DNA of 64,000 nt from DASQFI01 sp035633215. GTDB lineage: Bacteria; Acidobacteriota; Vicinamibacteria; Vicinamibacterales; SCN-69-37. The notes beneath the pieces are model-generated. The model did no database searches, was not told the origin of the DNA, and saw nothing but the letters and a program-made list of their open reading frames with translations. Positions 49,123 through 57,203 of the stretch are shown one piece after another (the stretch's first letter is position 1; each line of letters starts with the position of its first letter). Position numbers and translations under genes: made by a program. Location: positions 62,001 to 126,000 of the forward strand of contig DASQFI010000037.1 of NCBI GenBank assembly GCA_035633215.1, given 5' to 3'.

Positions 49123-49631
49123 TACCAACGTCCGGCGCGCTGCATCTTGCGGATTCTCCGAACGATGAGGTCGCGCTTGATGCCGCGGAGGCGATCAAGG
49201 AAGAGCATGCCGTCGAGATGGTCGATCTCGTGCTGCAGCGCGCGCGCAAGCAGGCTCGTCCCCTCCACGACGTGGGGGGCGCCGGTGCGATCGAGGGCGC
49301 GCACGACCACCCGCGCCGGACGAGCAACGGTCGCGTTGAACCCAGGGAGGCTGAGACAACCCTCGTCTTCGAGCTGCATCCCGTCACGCTCGACGAATTC
49401 GGGGTTGATCAGCGTGAACAACTCGCCACCGCGCTTGCCGAGACTCAGATCGATGACCGCGACGCGGAGGGGGACGCCAATCTGCGGCGCCGCGAGGCCA
49501 ACGCCGGGCGCGGCGTACATCGTCTCGATCATGTCGTCGACCAGCGTATGAAGGTCGGCGTCGAACACGGTGACCGGCGCGGCCGGCGTCTGGAGACCCG
49601 ACCCGCCGTACCGGACGATCGGCCGGAGCAT
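49122..49631 (-). CDS. def: Peptide deformylase
   Basis: A 169-residue metallohydrolase that removes the formyl group from new proteins. The three conserved motifs are present: GVGLAAPQIG, EGCLSLPG and QHEIDHLDG. The metal ligands are the cysteine of EGCLS and the two histidines of HEIDH. ATG 49631 shares a base with the aroC stop. Paired with fmt, as in most bacteria. Confidence 0.96.
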   Translation of the reverse strand: MLRPIVRYGGSGLQTPAAPVTVFDADLHTLVDDMIETMYAAPGVGLAAPQIGVPLRVAVIDLSLGKRGGELFTLINPEFVERDGMQLEDEGCLSLPGFNATVARPARVVVRALDRTGAPHVVEGTSLLARALQHEIDHLDGMLFLDRLRGIKRDLIVRRIRKMQRAGRW

Positions 49632-50851
49632 CAGGCTGGCTCCGGGCGGGGCGCGAGACGCGCGTCGAGCGTCTCCTGATAGCGCCGCCAGGCCGCATCC
49701 ACTTCCGCGACGCTGTCGCCGCCAAATTTCTCGAGCAGCGCGTCGGCCAGGACCAGGCTCACCATCGCCTCGCCGACCACGGCGGCGGCAGGGACGGCAC
49801 ACACGTCGCTGCGTTCGATGGTCGCGGCCGCCTCGGCCATGGTCGCCAGATCGACCGACCGGAGGGGCTTCATCAGCGTAGAGATCGGCTTCATGGACAC
49901 CGTGACCCTGACGTCCTCGCCGTTGGTGACACCGCCTTCAAGTCCGCCGGCGTTGTTCGTGGGCCGGCGGAGTCCTGGCACGGTGCCTGACCCGGGCCCG
50001 CTCGCCGGTACGATCTCGTCGTGCACGCGCGACCCCGGCAGGCCCGCCACCGCGGCGCCGCGACCGATCCCGACCGCCTTGATGGCCGGAATCGACATCA
50101 GCGCCTGCGCGAGCCGGCCGTCGAGTTTGCGGTCCCATTGCACGTAGCTGCCAAGACCCGGCGGCACGCCGTGTGCGATGACCTCGAAGGCGCCGCCGAC
50201 GGTGTCGCCGGCCTCGCGTGCGGCGTCGATCGCTTGTTTCATCGCGTGTCCCACGGCCGCATCGACACATCTGAGATCGTCATCGGACGCGAGAGCCCGC
50301 GCCTGCGCAAATGACACGGCGAGCGGATCCTCGACGGCCGCCGGGCCGATGGCGATGACGTGGCTGACGATCTCGAGGTGGTATCGCGCGAGCAGTGCCC
50401 GCGCGACGGCGCCGGCGGCCACCCGCGCGGCCGTTTCGCGCGCGCTGGCGCGTTCGAGGACGTCGCGGAGGTCCGTGTGGCCGTATTTCAGCCCGCCCGC
50501 GAGGTCGGCGTGGCCGGGCCGCGGACGCGTCACCGCCGCGCGGCGCGCGCCGCCCGCCGAGTCCGGCGGATCGGCCTCGACGCTCATCGTGTGCTGCCAG
50601 TTCGCCCAGTCCCGATTGCGAATGAGAAGCGCAATCGGGCTGCCGAGCGTGTGGCCGCGTCGCACGCCCGCGAGGATTTCAGCCTGATCCTGTTCGATCG
50701 CCATGCGTCGGCCGCGGCCATATCCCAGTTGCCGGCGCGCCAGATCCGGAAGCAGCTGCGACGCGCCGAGCGGCAATCCCGCGGGCACGCCGTCGACGAT
50801 CACGACGAGCGACGGACCGTGCGACTCGCCGGCTGTGAGAAATCGCAGCAT
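49631..50851 (-). CDS. aroC: Chorismate synthase
   Basis: A 406-residue FMN-dependent lyase that forms chorismate from EPSP, the last step of the shikimate pathway. FLTAGESHGPSLVVIVDGVP, RRQLGYGRGRRMAIEQDQ, RPRPGHADLAGGLKYGHTDLR and the FMN-site RASARETAARVA are all characteristic. It heads the nine-gene minus-strand run. Together with aroDE and trpE at the right end of the window it connects to tryptophan synthesis, though it is not under the same leader. Confidence 0.96.
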   Translation of the reverse strand: MLRFLTAGESHGPSLVVIVDGVPAGLPLGASQLLPDLARRQLGYGRGRRMAIEQDQAEILAGVRRGHTLGSPIALLIRNRDWANWQHTMSVEADPPDSAGGARRAAVTRPRPGHADLAGGLKYGHTDLRDVLERASARETAARVAAGAVARALLARYHLEIVSHVIAIGPAAVEDPLAVSFAQARALASDDDLRCVDAAVGHAMKQAIDAAREAGDTVGGAFEVIAHGVPPGLGSYVQWDRKLDGRLAQALMSIPAIKAVGIGRGAAVAGLPGSRVHDEIVPASGPGSGTVPGLRRPTNNAGGLEGGVTNGEDVRVTVSMKPISTLMKPLRSVDLATMAEAAATIERSDVCAVPAAAVVGEAMVSLVLADALLEKFGGDSVAEVDAAWRRYQETLDARLAPRPEPA

Positions 50852-50952
50852 CGGGCCGTCATTCTATCGAATTTTCTGCAACGTCCCGGGCGGTTCCGGC
50901 GCGAAACACGGGCCCTGTCCCGGTCTGCTTCTTGCACATATCAAGGGCAAAC

Positions 50953-51867
50953 GTGACGCAGCAATTGATTGGCGATCGCTTTCTCGCGGACGGATCGGGA
51001 CGATGGATCGATCTCGCCACTGGCGGCGCCGTGCGCGTCGTCGTACGTCCGATTGATGATGAGTGGGTCAGGATCGAGCGACGCTTGAGGGAAGAGAGCC
51101 GGGCGCCGCGATGTTCATGGCCGCGGCTCGTCGATTTCGGCCGCGTCAACGCGCGCGAGTGGTTCGAGGCTCGATCGAATCGCCGCAACGCGGGTTCGGG
51201 CCGAACCGCGGCTGCCTGCAGGAGTGGCGTCACCCAGGTGGCGAGCGTCGCAGAGGTCGGATCCGGCGGCATCCGTCATGTCCGCGTGGTCACGCCGGGG
51301 GTCAGATTCGCGGCGCTGGCCTCGGCGATCGCGACCGTCGTCAGGCCGCTCGGGTTCCTGACGCTTCGCGCCGACGCTCGTCTCGGTCGCGAGCTCGTTG
51401 ACGCTCTCACGCACCGCCACCTCATCGTGCTGTATCGATCAGATGCCAGTCGCGCTCCGGTCATTCGATGGATTCGACACCTGCCAGCCACCAGTCCGCG
51501 CGCCCACCTCGTGGTCGAGCTCGACGACGAAGAACTGTTCTGGATGAACGTTCATCAGTTTCCGGTTGCGGGCTGGCACGAGCGCGTGGCGACGGCATGC
51601 TTCGAGGCGCGCAAATTGATGGATACGGCAAGACTCGAACACGCCGAAGCGCTCCTGGCCGCGCTCGACGCCGAAGCGGCCGTCCGCCGGGTCCAATCTC
51701 CTGACGTGCTCCACATGACCTGGGTCCGGCTCCGATCCTGTCAGGGTCGAGTCGAGGAGGCCCAGAAGCGGCTCAGCGCCTTGTCGATGAATCGGGGTTC
51801 CTGTGAAAGAGACAACGCATCTGCTTCACGCCATTCCGGCCCTGCTGCACTTCGTGCACGACGCTGA
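50953..51867 (+). CDS. Unrecognised protein, possibly the front part of the sigma-54 activator
   Basis: A frame of about 300 residues from GTG 50953 (the frame is open to 50932). It starts QQLIGDRFLADGSGRWIDLA, a polar domain. RADARLGRELVDALTHRHLI and LPATSPRAHLVVELDDEELF follow; the last 100 residues look helical (FEARKLMDTARLEHAEALLA), as in TPR-like segments. The final 20 residues are unlike protein, and the frame overlaps the next gene by 65 bases. Some acidobacterial sigma-54 activators carry such a front part in the same chain, so a one-base frameshift near 51790-51803 may have split one gene. Confidence 0.5.
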   Translation: MTQQLIGDRFLADGSGRWIDLATGGAVRVVVRPIDDEWVRIERRLREESRAPRCSWPRLVDFGRVNAREWFEARSNRRNAGSGRTAAACRSGVTQVASVAEVGSGGIRHVRVVTPGVRFAALASAIATVVRPLGFLTLRADARLGRELVDALTHRHLIVLYRSDASRAPVIRWIRHLPATSPRAHLVVELDDEELFWMNVHQFPVAGWHERVATACFEARKLMDTARLEHAEALLAALDAEAAVRRVQSPDVLHMTWVRLRSCQGRVEEAQKRLSALSMNRGSCERDNASASRHSGPAALRARR

Positions 51868-53194
51868 CGATGACGTGGCGGCGCTCGAGGTGGGGTGCGC
51901 GTGGCTTGAACGGCACGCGGGTGTCGATCGGGCGGCAATGATCACGGCCGATGGCCGACGGATGGTCGTGAAACGCGGCTGGACCGTGGCCGATCTCGAA
52001 TCGGGCGATCTCGGCAGCTTCGTGCGCTCGGCCCAATCGAACGCCGCCGGCGGGTCGGGCGTGCTGGCGCGGGCGCCGATCCTGAGCGCCGGCCTTCCCA
52101 TCGGGCACGTCATCGCGCGCAGCCGCTGGGACGCCACGGCCACGGTCGAGGAGGCGGTGCTCTCCGTGGCGGCCATTTGCGCGCCGGCGTTTCGCAGCCG
52201 GTTGGATGCCGTCACGCTTTCGGCCGAGGCCCCTAGCCGCGTGCCGGAGATTCTAGGCCGCAGTCCGGCAATCGCTGGAGTGCGCGAGAGCATCGTGCGG
52301 TCGGCGATGACGTCGTTCGCGGTGCTCATCGAAGGGGAGAGCGGCACGGGCAAGGAGCTCGTCGCGCGGGCGCTCCATCGCCTGGGCCGGCGCCGGAGTC
52401 GTCGGTTCTGCGCCATCAACTGTGCGGCGCTGACGGACGATCTGGTCGAAGCGGAGCTGTTCGGGTTTGCGCGAGGCGCGTTCACCGGTGCCGTCGGTCA
52501 CCGCGCCGGCCTGTTCGAGGAAGCCGACGGCGGCACGCTGTTTCTCGACGAAGTCAGTGAGCTCTCGTCGCGCGCCCAGGCAAAGCTGCTGCGCACGCTT
52601 CAGGAGCGCGAGATTCGACGGCTGGGCGAAAACGCTCCTCGCGCCGTGGACGTCCGGATCGTCGCCGCCACCAACCGGCTGCTGGCCGATGTCGTCTCTC
52701 GCGGCTCGTTCCGGGAAGACTTGATGTTCCGGCTGGCCGTGGTGCGCGTCCGGATGCCGACCCTGCGGGAGCGCGTGGAGGACGTGCCACAGCTGGCGCA
52801 GTTCTTCTGGCGCCAGGTGAGCACCGATGCGAGCAAGCGCGCGACGCTGGGACCGGACGCGGTTACCGCGCTCTGCCGGCACACCTGGCCGGGCAACGTG
52901 CGCGAGCTGCAGAACGTCATCTCGGCGCTGGCGGTCGAGGCGCCCGCGCGCGGACGAGTCACGGCCCGTCACGTGGCTCACGTGATTGTGCCGCCGGCGG
53001 AGGCACCCGCTCTGGAAGAGCCCCTCGAGAGCGCCAGGCGGACGTTCGAGCGGCGCGCCGTCGCCGCCGCCCTGGCGCGGCACGGCGGCCGGCGATCGGC
53101 GGCCGCGCGTGAGCTCGGGCTCTCCCGGCAGGGACTGGCGAAGGCGATCAAACGGCTCGGTCTGGCGGCGCCGGGTGTCGAAGGAGTTGCCTGA
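51803..53194 (+). CDS. Sigma-54-dependent transcriptional activator (Fis family)
   Basis: A 463-residue regulator. Residues about 10-135 look like a GAF-type sensor. The AAA+ domain follows (about 150-385): Walker A GESGTGKELVARAL, the sigma-54 contact loop GAFTGA in ARGAFTGAVGHRAGLFEEAD, Walker B GGTLFLDEVSEL and the arginine-finger region FREDLMFRLAVVRV. A Fis-type helix-turn-helix ends it (RRSAAARELGLSRQGLAKAI). There is no receiver domain, so it senses a ligand or partner. GTG start; see the preceding entry for possible fusion. The target operon is unknown. Confidence 0.9.
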   Translation: MKETTHLLHAIPALLHFVHDADDDVAALEVGCAWLERHAGVDRAAMITADGRRMVVKRGWTVADLESGDLGSFVRSAQSNAAGGSGVLARAPILSAGLPIGHVIARSRWDATATVEEAVLSVAAICAPAFRSRLDAVTLSAEAPSRVPEILGRSPAIAGVRESIVRSAMTSFAVLIEGESGTGKELVARALHRLGRRRSRRFCAINCAALTDDLVEAELFGFARGAFTGAVGHRAGLFEEADGGTLFLDEVSELSSRAQAKLLRTLQEREIRRLGENAPRAVDVRIVAATNRLLADVVSRGSFREDLMFRLAVVRVRMPTLRERVEDVPQLAQFFWRQVSTDASKRATLGPDAVTALCRHTWPGNVRELQNVISALAVEAPARGRVTARHVAHVIVPPAEAPALEEPLESARRTFERRAVAAALARHGGRRSAAARELGLSRQGLAKAIKRLGLAAPGVEGVA

Positions 53195-53223
53195 TGCGCG
53201 GACAGTGAAGGATCATCCGGGTC

Positions 53224-54143
53224 GTGCTCGCGTACGCGCTCCGTCGAATCACGTACACGGTGCCCGTCCTTCTGGGCGTGGCGACGCTGGTGTTCGCCCT
53301 CATCCATCTGGTGCCGGGTGATCCGGCGGAGGCGATGCTGGGCGATACGGCGTCGCCCGCGGATCTCGCCGAGCTGCGTACGAGGCTGGGGCTCGACGAC
53401 CCCTCCTGACGCAGTATCGCCACTATCTCTTCGGCCTCGCGCGCGGCGATTTGGGCACGTCGTTTCGGTACAACACGCCCGTCCAGCGGGAGATTGGCCA
53501 GCGGCTTGGCCGGACCGTCCAGCTGGCGACCGCGGCGATGGGGGTGGCGATGCTGATCGCGCTGCCCCTGGGGGTCCTGGGGGCTGTATTTCGCGGCCGC
53601 GCGATCGACCAGGCGGCCATGGCCGTCTCGCTGCTTGGGATTGCGATGCCGAACTTCTGGCTGGGCCCGCTGCTCGCGATTCTGTTCGCGGTGCAGCTCG
53701 GCTGGCTGCCGGTGTCGGGGACGGGATCGCCGCTGCACCTCGTCCTGCCGGCGGTCACGCTCGGAGCGGCGCTCGCTGCGATCCTGGCACGGATGACGCG
53801 CGCGAGCCTGATCGACGAACTGCGGGAGCTCTATGTCCTCGCGGCGCGCGCTCGAGGCTTGTCGCACATGCGGGCGATCGTCGCGCACGCGCTTCGCAAC
53901 AGCCTGATTCCGGTCGTCACGATCATCGGATTGCAGCTCGGCGCGGTGCTCACCGGGACGATCATCACCGAGACGATCTTCGCGTGGCCCGGCGTGGGGC
54001 GGCTGCTGATCCAGGCGATTAGCTTCCGAGACTACCCGCTCGTGCAGGGGTGCATTCTGTTCATCGCGGTGACGTATGTCGCGATGAACCTGCTGGTCGA
54101 TCTGGCGTACGCCTGGCTCGATCCAAGGATCCGGTACCAGTGA
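53224..54143 (+). pseudogene. DppB-like peptide/nickel ABC permease with a frameshift
   Basis: The first frame gives AYALRRITYTVPVLLGVATL and LVPGDPAEAMLGDTAS, the standard DppB/OppB start, but ends at TGA 53407-53409. The rest is in another frame: LTQYRHYLFGLARGDLGTSF, several membrane segments, then the inner-membrane permease loop around AARARGLSHMRAIVAHALRN and ETIFAWPGVGRLLIQAI. Adding one C to CCC at 53401-53403 restores the frame (GAC GAC CCC CTC CTG ACG). No DppA, DppC, DppD or DppF gene adjoins it, so it is orphaned. Either a decayed gene or an assembly error. Confidence 0.8.
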
Positions 54144-54168
54144 CGAAGGAACTGACGATTGTCGCGGT

Positions 54169-54263
54169 AACTTAGAACTGAGAACTCTGAACTTAGAACT
54201 TGATCACTTGGCTCGTTCAGACGGGCGATCTAGTTCTAAGTTCTCAGTTCTGAGTTCTAAGTT
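54169..54263. repeat. 32-base inverted repeat of AACTTAGAACT words between converging genes
   Basis: Arms 54169-54200 and 54232-54263 are complementary at 29 of 32 positions. Each arm repeats AACTTAGAACT and AGAACT. The loop is 31 bases. It fills the spacer between the permease and TPR genes. The same AACTTAGAACTTCGAACTTA wording recurs at 57178-57196. AT-rich compared with surroundings. Confidence 0.75.
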
Positions 54264-54278
54264 GCTCGCGCGAGGGCG

Positions 54279-55682
54279 TTACTTCATTGCTCGCGCCAAC
54301 TTCAAAAGCTCGCTGTTCCGCGGATCGATGACGAGCGCCCGCGCGAGGGTTTCCTTCGCGCCCGCGATGTCGCCGGCCAGCCACTTCGCGCGAGCCAGCT
54401 GCGCCAGCGTTTCGAGGCCCGCCTGCCCGAGATTCACGGCCTCGGTGAGATAGGTCACGGCCAGACGTGGATCGCCTGCGCGAAGGGACAGGGCGCCAAT
54501 GCGCCGCGAGCGCGGCCCGCGAGTGTCGCCCTTCACGGTGCCGCCCTCGAGTGCGTCGAGACTCACGAGCGCGTCCCGCGCGATCACGTCGTGGCCAAGG
54601 CGCTCGGCCGCGTCGGCCAGAAAGCTGAACGCCTCGGGATCGAGCGGGGACGTCGCCACCGCTTCTTTGAGCATTCGCTCGGCGCCAGCAAGGTCGCCCG
54701 AGAGGAACAGCGCGCGTCCGAAGAGCGCGAGACCCTCGCTTCGCGGCGCCGTACCGCCAAGTGCACGCTCGAGCACGTCGAGCGCCCGCTGAACTGACGC
54801 CGCGTCGCCCGCGCGCTCAGCGCGCTGCAGGTAGATCCGCCCGAGCGCCAGTTGCACGCGCGAGTCGTTCGGCGATTCGACCGCCGCCTGGCCAAGCATC
54901 CCGATGGCCGACGCGAACTGATCGCGACGCGCTTCGACGAGCGCGATCGTCACGCGGCGCCCCACGGGATCGTCGCCGTCAACCAGCGCGCGCAACTGAT
55001 CCATCTCGTCGCCAAATCGGCCGCGCGAGCGGTAGAGGTCTGCCAGCTCCTCACGCGCCGCGGTCAGCGCCGGTGCGATGCGCACCGCTTGTTCGAGCGA
55101 GTTCATCGCCGCGTCAACGTCCTGCATGTCGCGGTAGACGAGACCGAGCAGGTAGTGCGCCTCGGCGAGCGAGTCGTTTCGCGCCACCAGACGCCGGAGA
55201 GGATCCCTGGCGGCCGCGGGCGAGCCCGCCCGATAGCGTGCCAGTGCGAGCTGGTAGAGCAGGGCGGGGTTCTCGTCGCGAAGCTGCTCGACGGCCTGGG
55301 CGTACCAGCTGGCGGCCTGAGCCGATTCGCCTCGGAGGTCAGAAATCTCGCCCAGAGCGATCAACGGCTGCGGAGCATCTGGCGCGAGCCGGACCGCCTC
55401 CCGAAGGTCCCTCAGCGCCTCGTCCTCGCGGCTCTGCGACCGGTACGCCTCGGCCCGCCGATAGTGGGCGACCATCGAGTCCGGCCGGAACGCCAGGGCA
55501 CCGCTGAACGCCTCGATCGCGGCGTAGCCGTTGCCGGCGCGCATGGCCCGCTCGCCGTCTGCCAGGAGACGGCGGTACTGCTGCTCGCCGCCGATGTGCT
55601 GGTAGATGACGGCAGCCACCGTCGCCACGCCAACGACGAGGAGGACCAGGCCCAGGAAGGCCAGAGGCCGCTTCACGGCCAC
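54279..55682 (-). CDS. Membrane-anchored TPR protein
   Basis: A 467-residue protein with an N-terminal membrane segment (PLAFLGLVLLVVGVATVAAV) and at least eight TPR units across the rest. Examples are AGNGYAAIEAFSGALAFRPD, YRSQSREDEALRDLREAVRL and LFLSGDLAGAERMLKEAVAT. The bulk is predicted to be periplasmic. Such proteins scaffold complexes; no specific partner is evident. It is divergent from the ECF sigma gene with a 77-base spacer. Confidence 0.82.
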   Translation of the reverse strand: MAVKRPLAFLGLVLLVVGVATVAAVIYQHIGGEQQYRRLLADGERAMRAGNGYAAIEAFSGALAFRPDSMVAHYRRAEAYRSQSREDEALRDLREAVRLAPDAPQPLIALGEISDLRGESAQAASWYAQAVEQLRDENPALLYQLALARYRAGSPAAARDPLRRLVARNDSLAEAHYLLGLVYRDMQDVDAAMNSLEQAVRIAPALTAAREELADLYRSRGRFGDEMDQLRALVDGDDPVGRRVTIALVEARRDQFASAIGMLGQAAVESPNDSRVQLALGRIYLQRAERAGDAASVQRALDVLERALGGTAPRSEGLALFGRALFLSGDLAGAERMLKEAVATSPLDPEAFSFLADAAERLGHDVIARDALVSLDALEGGTVKGDTRGPRSRRIGALSLRAGDPRLAVTYLTEAVNLGQAGLETLAQLARAKWLAGDIAGAKETLARALVIDPRNSELLKLARAMK

Positions 55683-55695
55683 ATCTTACATTTCG

Positions 55696-55723
55696 GGAAC
55701 ACTTTAGCGGCGCCGGGGTCTAA
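55696..55723 (+). promoter_or_regulatory. RpoE-type ECF promoter in front of the sigma gene
   Basis: GGAACAC (55696-55702), a 15-base spacer and GTCTAA (55718-55723) match the well-known RpoE promoter layout GGAACTT-N15-GTCTAA except for two bases. It lies 36 bases before the sigma gene ATG, so the ECF factor probably drives its own operon. Confidence 0.7.
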
Positions 55724-55759
55724 GTAGTGTGAAATTGGGTTCCCGCCCGGGGTGCTACC

Positions 55760-56377
55760 ATGGCGGCTGAGACCTTCGTGAAGCCTTTGCGCGTGCTGAC
55801 GTGGCCGGATGCTGCGAGTGCCGACTGGGCGCTCGTGCAGCAGTGTGCCGCCGGCGACGAAGACGCGTGCACCAGGCTGGTGACCGACCATCAGCGGATG
55901 GTCTACCAGTTGGGCCTGCACTTGCTGGGCGATCCGCAAGAGGCCGCGGACCTGTCCCAGGAAGTTTTTCTGCGAATCTTCCGGACGCTGTCGCAGTTCC
56001 GCGGGCAGTCGACGCTGCGCACCTGGATCTACCGCATCGTCGTCAACCAGGCGTCGAACCGTCAGCGGTGGTGGCGGCGGCGCCGGCGCTCCCAGCAGGT
56101 GGCGCTCGACGAGCACACCGCGGCGCACGGCGAGCTGCCGGAATCCCGCAGCTATGCGATGCCGGATCAGGTGCTCCAGCAGCGCGAGACGGCGGGCCGG
56201 GTCTGGCAGGCGCTCGACCAGCTGCCGTTCGACCAGCGCGCGGTGATTGTGTTGAGGGAGATCGACGGCCTGAGCTACGAGGAGATCGCCACCTCGCTCG
56301 GCGTCGCGGTCGGCACGGTGAAGTCGCGATTGGCTCGGGCGCGCGGAATGCTTCGCGAAGCCCTGAGGGCAACATGA
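55760..56377 (+). CDS. ECF RNA polymerase sigma factor (RpoE-like)
   Basis: A 205-residue sigma-70 family factor. Region 2 has VTDHQRMVYQLGLHLLGDPQ, then EAADLSQEVFLRIFRTLSQF and TLRTWIYRIVVNQASNRQR. Region 4 has LPFDQRAVIVLREIDGLSYE and IATSLGVAVGTVKSRLARAR. No extra domains. The ATGATG junction at 56374 overlaps the anti-sigma gene, so the two proteins are made in step. A consensus-like RpoE promoter precedes it, suggesting autoregulation in response to envelope stress. Confidence 0.93.
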   Translation: MAAETFVKPLRVLTWPDAASADWALVQQCAAGDEDACTRLVTDHQRMVYQLGLHLLGDPQEAADLSQEVFLRIFRTLSQFRGQSTLRTWIYRIVVNQASNRQRWWRRRRRSQQVALDEHTAAHGELPESRSYAMPDQVLQQRETAGRVWQALDQLPFDQRAVIVLREIDGLSYEEIATSLGVAVGTVKSRLARARGMLREALRAT

Positions 56378-57159
56378 TGTTCTTGAGGATGACCTGCGAG
56401 GCGCTCCGCCAGAAGCTGAGCGCGTTCGTCGACGGCGAGCTGCCCGGCGGGGAGATGCTGCGCGTCGCCGAGCACCTCGAGGTCTGCCGTGAGTGCGCGG
56501 GCGAAGTCGCCGGCATGCGCGATCTGGGCGACGAGCTTCGCGGCATCGCGTCGAGCCTGACGCCGGCGCCGGTGCTCGACGGCCTCGCCGACGGCGTCGT
56601 CATCCGGGCGCGCGCCGAAGCGGCGCAGTCGTGGCGCGCGGTCTTTGCGCGCGCAATCGAAGACTGGCATTGGGCGGTCGTCGGTCTCGGGTCGGTGGCG
56701 GCCACGAGTACCACGCTGCTTTTCGTGTCGATGATTCTGACATTCGGTCCGACGCCGCCGAGCAGCGAGTCACTCGCGGCGCTGATGAACAACCTGCGGC
56801 GGCCGGCGGGTACCGTCATCCTGATGGCCACGCCGATTGGCCACGATCAGGAAGCCACGCTGATGATGCTCGACAACGGCGGATCGGGCGGGGCCGGACA
56901 GGGTCTCGGCACGCTCCCGCCCGAGTTCATGGCCCAGACCGATCGCGATCTCGTCGAAGCGCTGACCGACGTCGTCACGGAGAAGGGCCGGCTCGTCGAT
57001 CTGAACGCGATGCCGCCGGACGCGCGGCGCTATGCGGAATGGTTGATGGACGAGATCAGCCGGATCAAATCGAACGGCTCCGCCAGGGTGCCCGGGTCGG
57101 TCAAGGTGCACCTGGTCGGTCTTGTGACGACCACGGGCGTGACCGCCAAGGGACTTTAG
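56374..57159 (+). CDS. Membrane anti-sigma factor with zinc-finger domain
   Basis: A 261-residue protein. The cytoplasmic anti-sigma domain carries the ZAS zinc motif HLEVCREC (H34, C38, C41) after ALRQKLSAFVDGELPGGEML. One membrane span follows (VVGLGSVAATSTTLLFVSMI). The outer 130 residues are unusual: ATPIGHDQEATLMMLDNGGS, a glycine-rich turn, then TDRDLVEALTDVVTEKGRLV and SVKVHLVGLVTTTGVTAKGL. I do not recognise this domain; it may be the sensor. The start ATGATG overlaps the sigma stop. The site-2 protease at 21569 could be part of its release pathway (inference). Confidence 0.85.
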   Translation: MMFLRMTCEALRQKLSAFVDGELPGGEMLRVAEHLEVCRECAGEVAGMRDLGDELRGIASSLTPAPVLDGLADGVVIRARAEAAQSWRAVFARAIEDWHWAVVGLGSVAATSTTLLFVSMILTFGPTPPSSESLAALMNNLRRPAGTVILMATPIGHDQEATLMMLDNGGSGGAGQGLGTLPPEFMAQTDRDLVEALTDVVTEKGRLVDLNAMPPDARRYAEWLMDEISRIKSNGSARVPGSVKVHLVGLVTTTGVTAKGL

Positions 57160-57178
57160 GCGGCTGACGCCGCCTAAA
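57155..57178. repeat. 10-bp hairpin overlapping the anti-sigma stop codon
   Basis: TTTAGGCGGC (57155-57164) pairs exactly with GCCGCCTAAA (57169-57178) around TGAC. The TAG stop is in the left arm. AACTTAGAACTTCGAACTTA follows at once, related to the repeat at 54169. It is placed between converging genes and may stop transcription from both sides, but it lacks a T-run. Confidence 0.55.
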
Positions 57179-57203
57179 CTTAGAACTTCGAACTTAGTTC
57201 GCG

